From Atherinomorus stipes (taxonomy: Eukaryota; Chordata; Actinopteri; Atheriniformes; Atherinidae): a stretch of 64,000 bases of DNA. The stretch is from positions 248,001 through 312,000 of the forward strand of contig JALJCO010000054.1 of the NCBI GenBank assembly GCA_023101725.1, given 5' to 3'. The notes below the pieces were generated by a model. It was not told the DNA's origin. It saw only the letters and a list, made by a program, of their open reading frames with translations, and searched no databases. Position numbers and translations under genes: made by a program. Positions 60,792-64,000 of this stretch are shown here, piece by piece; positions within the stretch are counted from its first letter, which is position 1, and each line of letters begins with the position of its first letter.

Positions 60792-63700
60792 GTAAGAAAA
60801 AATCTGCATCGCCACGCCAAATAGCCCAGTTCCAGAGCATTTTATTTTGTGCTTAGCTGCTCTACGGGCAGCAATAAGAGATTTGACCTATAAAAACAGG
60901 CAAAAAGCTACACCCATCTTATCAGCTCACATCACAGATCACATCTACAACTAAGAACAACAACCTGCATGCTGCACCCGATAAGACTGGACCAAATTAG
61001 ATTAATCTTTTCACATTTGCTTTCCAGTTTAGTTCCATTTTGACCCAATTACAGGAAACGTCTAGACATACAGGAAATATATATTTCAAACAAGATGGGA
61101 CTACCTTCCCCTAAACGGTAGCAAGGAAGTGCAGACTACACTGGCACACATGGGAAAGGACTGGCAGGAAGACCTCCTCTGCTTTGTGAAATACAAACAC
61201 TTGAAGATAAATTGTGTTTACAAGATAAGAAGTGGTTCATTTTGACTCAGTGTGACTTTTATACGTGGAACTTGCATTTAAGCTTAATAAACAGGGGTTG
61301 TAAACCTCAACAACCTTAAAATCAGCTCAGTTGAATCATGCATTCACAAAGAGCTCACCAGCTGCAGCACGTAGTTAAGCCAGTGCAGCATTAGTGTGAA
61401 CATGATGCATGCAATAATGACAACATGACAAAAACCTGACAGCTGCGCTCAGCTGTGAAGTCACTTCACATCATCAAACCTCATTGTGGATTTATTTTCC
61501 AGAAATGGCTGAAATGTGACAAAAACCGTAAAAAAAACATTTGGAAGTCCTGTTGAGATGAATAAAAATTGTTTTAATCACAGAATTGCTTTAAATATTC
61601 TAAGTGCAGATCTAAGATAATGTATAACATGGAAAAAACTTTGCCCTCCAGTAAAACGGTGGGGGGAAGCACTGCAGTATTTATTTTATTTATTTTCTGG
61701 ATGAGCAGTTACATAACAGGAAGCATAAACACAGAAAGTAGACCACCCACTGATTCCAGTAAATAACTGGTCTGCATTTTCTCCAGGTTCTAGTGTATAG
61801 GATGTCAGTAGATCTGAAGGTACAAGTTGCAGCTAAAACCCCACTTCTGCTACCAAACTGTGACGCCCATGAGAAGGTCCAGTCTAGAGCTGGTGTTTGA
61901 CTTGTCCCCACTGGGGTGCAGAATGCTGGTGTTATTTTCACTGGATTTTACACAGATTAAAATACTGTTTGATGGTATTGCATCTGTGCCAGTAGAGCAC
62001 ATTTAATGTTTTAACTGATTTAAAACTGCAGTCGCTGGTTATGTAAAAATCCTGCTTCCTCATTCCAGCTGAGAAGGATCCTTTCTCTGCTTTCAAATGA
62101 TTAGGAATAAAACCACACACCAAACCACACGAGAGTAAATCTGAGTTTAGGCTGAGTCAGACAAACTAAACTGATGTCATACTGACATACTACTGCTGTG
62201 GTAGTGTTTCACACAGTGTGACAAATTTGCAAATTGAGAAAGCAGATTAAAAGACTGCTAAGCCTGTAAAGGAAGACCTGTTTGTTAAAAGGTTGTTTAT
62301 CCGGATGTAACATACAAAAGGAAGATGAAGAAATGATGTTATATATCATGTTTCTACTGTATATTTCTTGGGTTGCCTTGGCAGCCAGCTTACAAATACA
62401 CAGTTTTCGACTGGATGCTAATGACAGGAAAACAGCTTTGTTTCCTGCACAAATGCACACTCACACTTAACAACTCTGGTCTGTATCCAACTGGTGAAAG
62501 CAGCATTTCCTTGAATGTTCTGTTGATGCTTAATTTTCTCACGCTGCAGTTGGCATGAAATGGATAAAACAGAAAATTCACACACAACTATGTTTTTGAT
62601 GTTTATTTGTGATATCTCAAACAAAAACCTTGATATTATGTCAACATCTAATAGTTACATATGCACTATTTCATGCATTTACATATTTCATGCTTTTACT
62701 TTTTGCACAGACACAGCGTGACATACTGACACTTAAAATACAAAGTTTACATTGCCTTTCAGCTTTTAGCAGCAATTTGACTTCATGTATTTACCATAAG
62801 AGGCCGTTGCTCTGGTATAATCAGGACTTAACCATCCAGCAGTGAAGAATGAGGGGATATTATAGAGAAAAGGGACACTGAAGCTCCATCCAGATTCAGA
62901 TTGCCCAATTTGCTGGTTGCAGAAATGTTGGCTGGTCTCTGAAGCCCATCTCACCCCTTTTAAGAAGGAGCAAATGGTTTAGTCCACACCTGCATCAGGT
63001 GTGCTTGAACTGAGTTGTAGCAGAATCCTAAAAGCATGATCGGACAGACATGGGAGGCAGGAAATAGTCATCTTTTTTTTCCCAGGAAAAGAAAACCAGG
63101 CAACCAAAGATAAAGGAGAGAGAGAAAAAAAATAAAGAGACTTGGAGCAGCTGCTTCCTGACTTCCCTAAAGAGATGTGAACAGAAACAAATGTTTAAGC
63201 TGATGTAAGCATCACGTTAGGATTCAGTTAGAGGCAGATTAATGATCAGAAAGCTACTGGCAATTGTTTGAGACTAAGAAATGCCCTCAACAACTTTGTG
63301 TCATAGCCCTTCCCCAGTCAACAATCATGATATATTTACTATTTATAAATTCCTTATGCTCTCAGGAAATGCCACTGTTATCTGTCTATCTGAAAAACTG
63401 AATGCAACAGACCTCATAAACTGTTAAATTAACACCAAATAATTCCTCATCATTTTACAGATGGATAAAATGAATCAAATGGAACAGAGGAAGAAAATAT
63501 TCTAATTCTAAGACCATAATAAATAAATAAGACACTGGTGCATTTGAGTCATATTTAATGACATGTATGAAACTATATTATCTTGAAAAAGGATGGGGTT
63601 TTTTTTTAGATAATAATAATAGTGGTAATTACTTAATTCAGTGCCTTTACTAGGAGAAAAATGGTTCTGAAGTAGGACCATCCATTAGAAAAGCACTTAA

Positions 63701-64000
63701 CCTGAACATTAGAAGAAATTTCCAGTGTAAAATAAATATACAGTAGGACGGCAGAGGGAATACAAAACATGACTCTGTACATTTACCGGGGGCGGTATCC
63801 CAATGCTGCTTTTTAAATAACATATTTCCTGGAACACATTTCCACATTTCCAATCACCAATAATCTTGTTTTTCTTAATATAAAAATAGATGAGTGAAGT
63901 CTGGACATTTGACTTTCATTATGCTGCTTTTTCACAATGTGGCTCCAAAATGAATTTGGGAGTGAGATCGAAATGACCTCACCTGACTGTATTTACCACA
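60792..64000 (+). other. Probable znf330 intron, no exon seen to window end
   Basis: The donor 'gtaaga' at 60,792 opens an intron whose acceptor I could not find. I searched for a coding block continuing the cysteine-rich domain (a 'CFCDDH'-type segment) and saw none. The sequence is AT-rich; ORFs such as 61,690-61,941 (minus) and 62,209-62,460 (minus) lack features. A different gene in this stretch is not excluded but is not visible. Confidence 0.45.

Noticed and set aside
61690..62460. Possible last znf330 exons or a downstream gene
   Set aside because: No frame continues the CxxC pattern or the acidic tail of ZNF330; the ORFs there are short and on the minus strand.

Overview
The window is vertebrate nuclear DNA, almost certainly from a teleost fish. 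Genes are split into many short exons with GT-AG introns, coding exons are sparse, and introns and intergenic DNA are full of DNA-transposon and LINE debris typical of fish. The species cannot be named from the sequence alone. All exon joins were made by eye from splice signals, reading phase and remembered family sequences; no alignment was run.

Layout, left to right. (1) 0.2-0.5 kb: an old LINE-tail repeat. (2) 1.0-26.2 kb, minus strand: a complete tbc1d9 orthologue (TBC1 domain family member 9) in 21 coding exons. The CDS adds up to 3,843 bp (1,280 codons plus stop) with continuous phase. Its largest intron (19.2-26.1 kb) holds nested hAT transposons. (3) 26.2-31.3 kb: promoter side of tbc1d9, a long purine tract, then gene-poor DNA ending in a broken LINE ORF2 that carries a 229-bp MITE. 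(4) 31.3-34.6 kb, minus strand: three intact exons coding for an AIMP1-type EMAPII/tRNA-binding C-terminal domain, with a poly(A) signal close behind the stop. No N-terminal exon was found. (5) 34.6-43.2 kb: gene-poor DNA with a Tc1-type transposase fragment, an AT microsatellite, a LINE tail and a 650-bp inverted-repeat element. (6) 43.2-56.1 kb, minus strand: complete rnf150 (PA-TM-RING E3 ligase), 7 coding exons, 427 residues. (7) 57.6-60.8 kb, plus strand: the first seven coding exons (189 codons) of znf330, whose 3' part appears to lie beyond the window.

The order TBC1D9 - RNF150 - ZNF330, with RNF150 and ZNF330 head to head, is the order I know from human 4q31, so this is a conserved syntenic block. 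The AIMP1-like exons between tbc1d9 and rnf150 are the unexpected content, since human AIMP1 lies elsewhere on chromosome 4. The genes do not form an operon. They act separately: a Rab-GAP-type protein, a membrane ubiquitin ligase, a nuclear/nucleolar zinc protein and a possible tRNA-binding cofactor paralogue.

I see no convincing new gene system. The most informative structures are the two nested hAT pairs (three of the four element insertions have exact 8-bp target-site duplications), the MITE that splits a LINE ORF at a TA dinucleotide, the (TA)62 plus fold-back pair in a short tbc1d9 intron, and the truncated-looking AIMP1 paralogue.
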